Assembly (NCBI GenBank): GCA_028866995.1 | Contig: JAGWHD010000001.1 | Span: 119,218-183,217 of the forward strand | DNA from: Microcaldota archaeon | GTDB lineage: Archaea > Micrarchaeota > Micrarchaeia > Micrarchaeales > CABMGC01 | Reading direction: 5' to 3' | DNA length: 64,000 nucleotides | In this document: positions 63,893 to 64,000 of the stretch, piece by piece | Layout of the letters: each line of letters begins with the position of its first letter | Position numbering within the stretch: position 1 is the stretch's first letter | Notes under the pieces: model-generated | Seen by the model: only the letters and a program-made list of their open reading frames with translations | The model's database searches: none | Told to the model about the DNA's origin: nothing | Made by a program: the position numbers and the translations under genes

Positions 63893-64000
63893 CTACTCCC
63901 TCCTTGCCCGCTTTGCGTGACCTGCCGTTATCTGCTCTTCGGAGAGTATGACAGCCAGGTGCGCGCCGCCGCTGTGGTTGACCAAAGACTCGTACCTGTC
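63893..64000 (-). CDS. C-terminal end of an unidentified protein (truncated by window edge)
   Basis: Manual minus-strand read DRYESLVNHSGGAHLAVILSEEQITAGHAKRARRE*. Confidence 0.4.
   Translation of the reverse strand, partial: DRYESLVNHSGGAHLAVILSEEQITAGHAKRARRE

Noticed and set aside
63727-63951. Plus-strand 74-aa ORF
   Set aside because: Overlaps the 5S rRNA gene; spurious.

Overview
This is an archaeal chromosomal window. The AGG/ATA-rich codon usage, class III (prepilin-type) signal peptides, aIF2-gamma, S6e, Topo VI-B, CDC48 and TATA-box promoters all point to archaea; a DPANN/Micrarchaeota-like origin is inference only. Main contents: (1) a truncated guaA remnant, then a Fic gene lying between a tRNA-Cys 3' end and a 21/23-nt direct repeat of it. 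(2) A CBS-HPF-like fusion protein, then an operon of giant class III-signal/LamG/PQQ-like/Kelch surface proteins facing a type IV-pilus-like motor operon (ATPase plus two TadC-like proteins). (3) A long + strand locus (about 18.9-39.0 kb) that I read as an unusual type IV secretion/conjugation-like (Ced/VirB-like) apparatus. It has a VirB2-like two-TM pilin, six tandem translationally coupled VirB6-like polytopic proteins sharing an 'LRAFxxTRxxGG..IAI..xF.xxP' signature, two VirB3/VirB4-N-terminal-like proteins, a separate VirB4/HerA-type ATPase, and accessory proteins. No relaxase or coupling protein was seen. (4) Housekeeping genes: Topo VI-B, KH protein, M20 peptidase, DHH phosphoesterase, aIF2-gamma, NUDIX, S6e, CDC48. 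(5) A second compact pilus operon with a run of small class III pilin-like genes. (6) An FNR-like oxidoreductase and an unusual 821-aa protein combining about five ~36-aa repeats, a degenerate cobalamin-binding-like domain and a long basic low-complexity tail. (7) Lrp/RAM-type regulators, an EamA transporter and a 5S rRNA. The most promising undescribed system is the multi-VirB6 T4SS-like locus.
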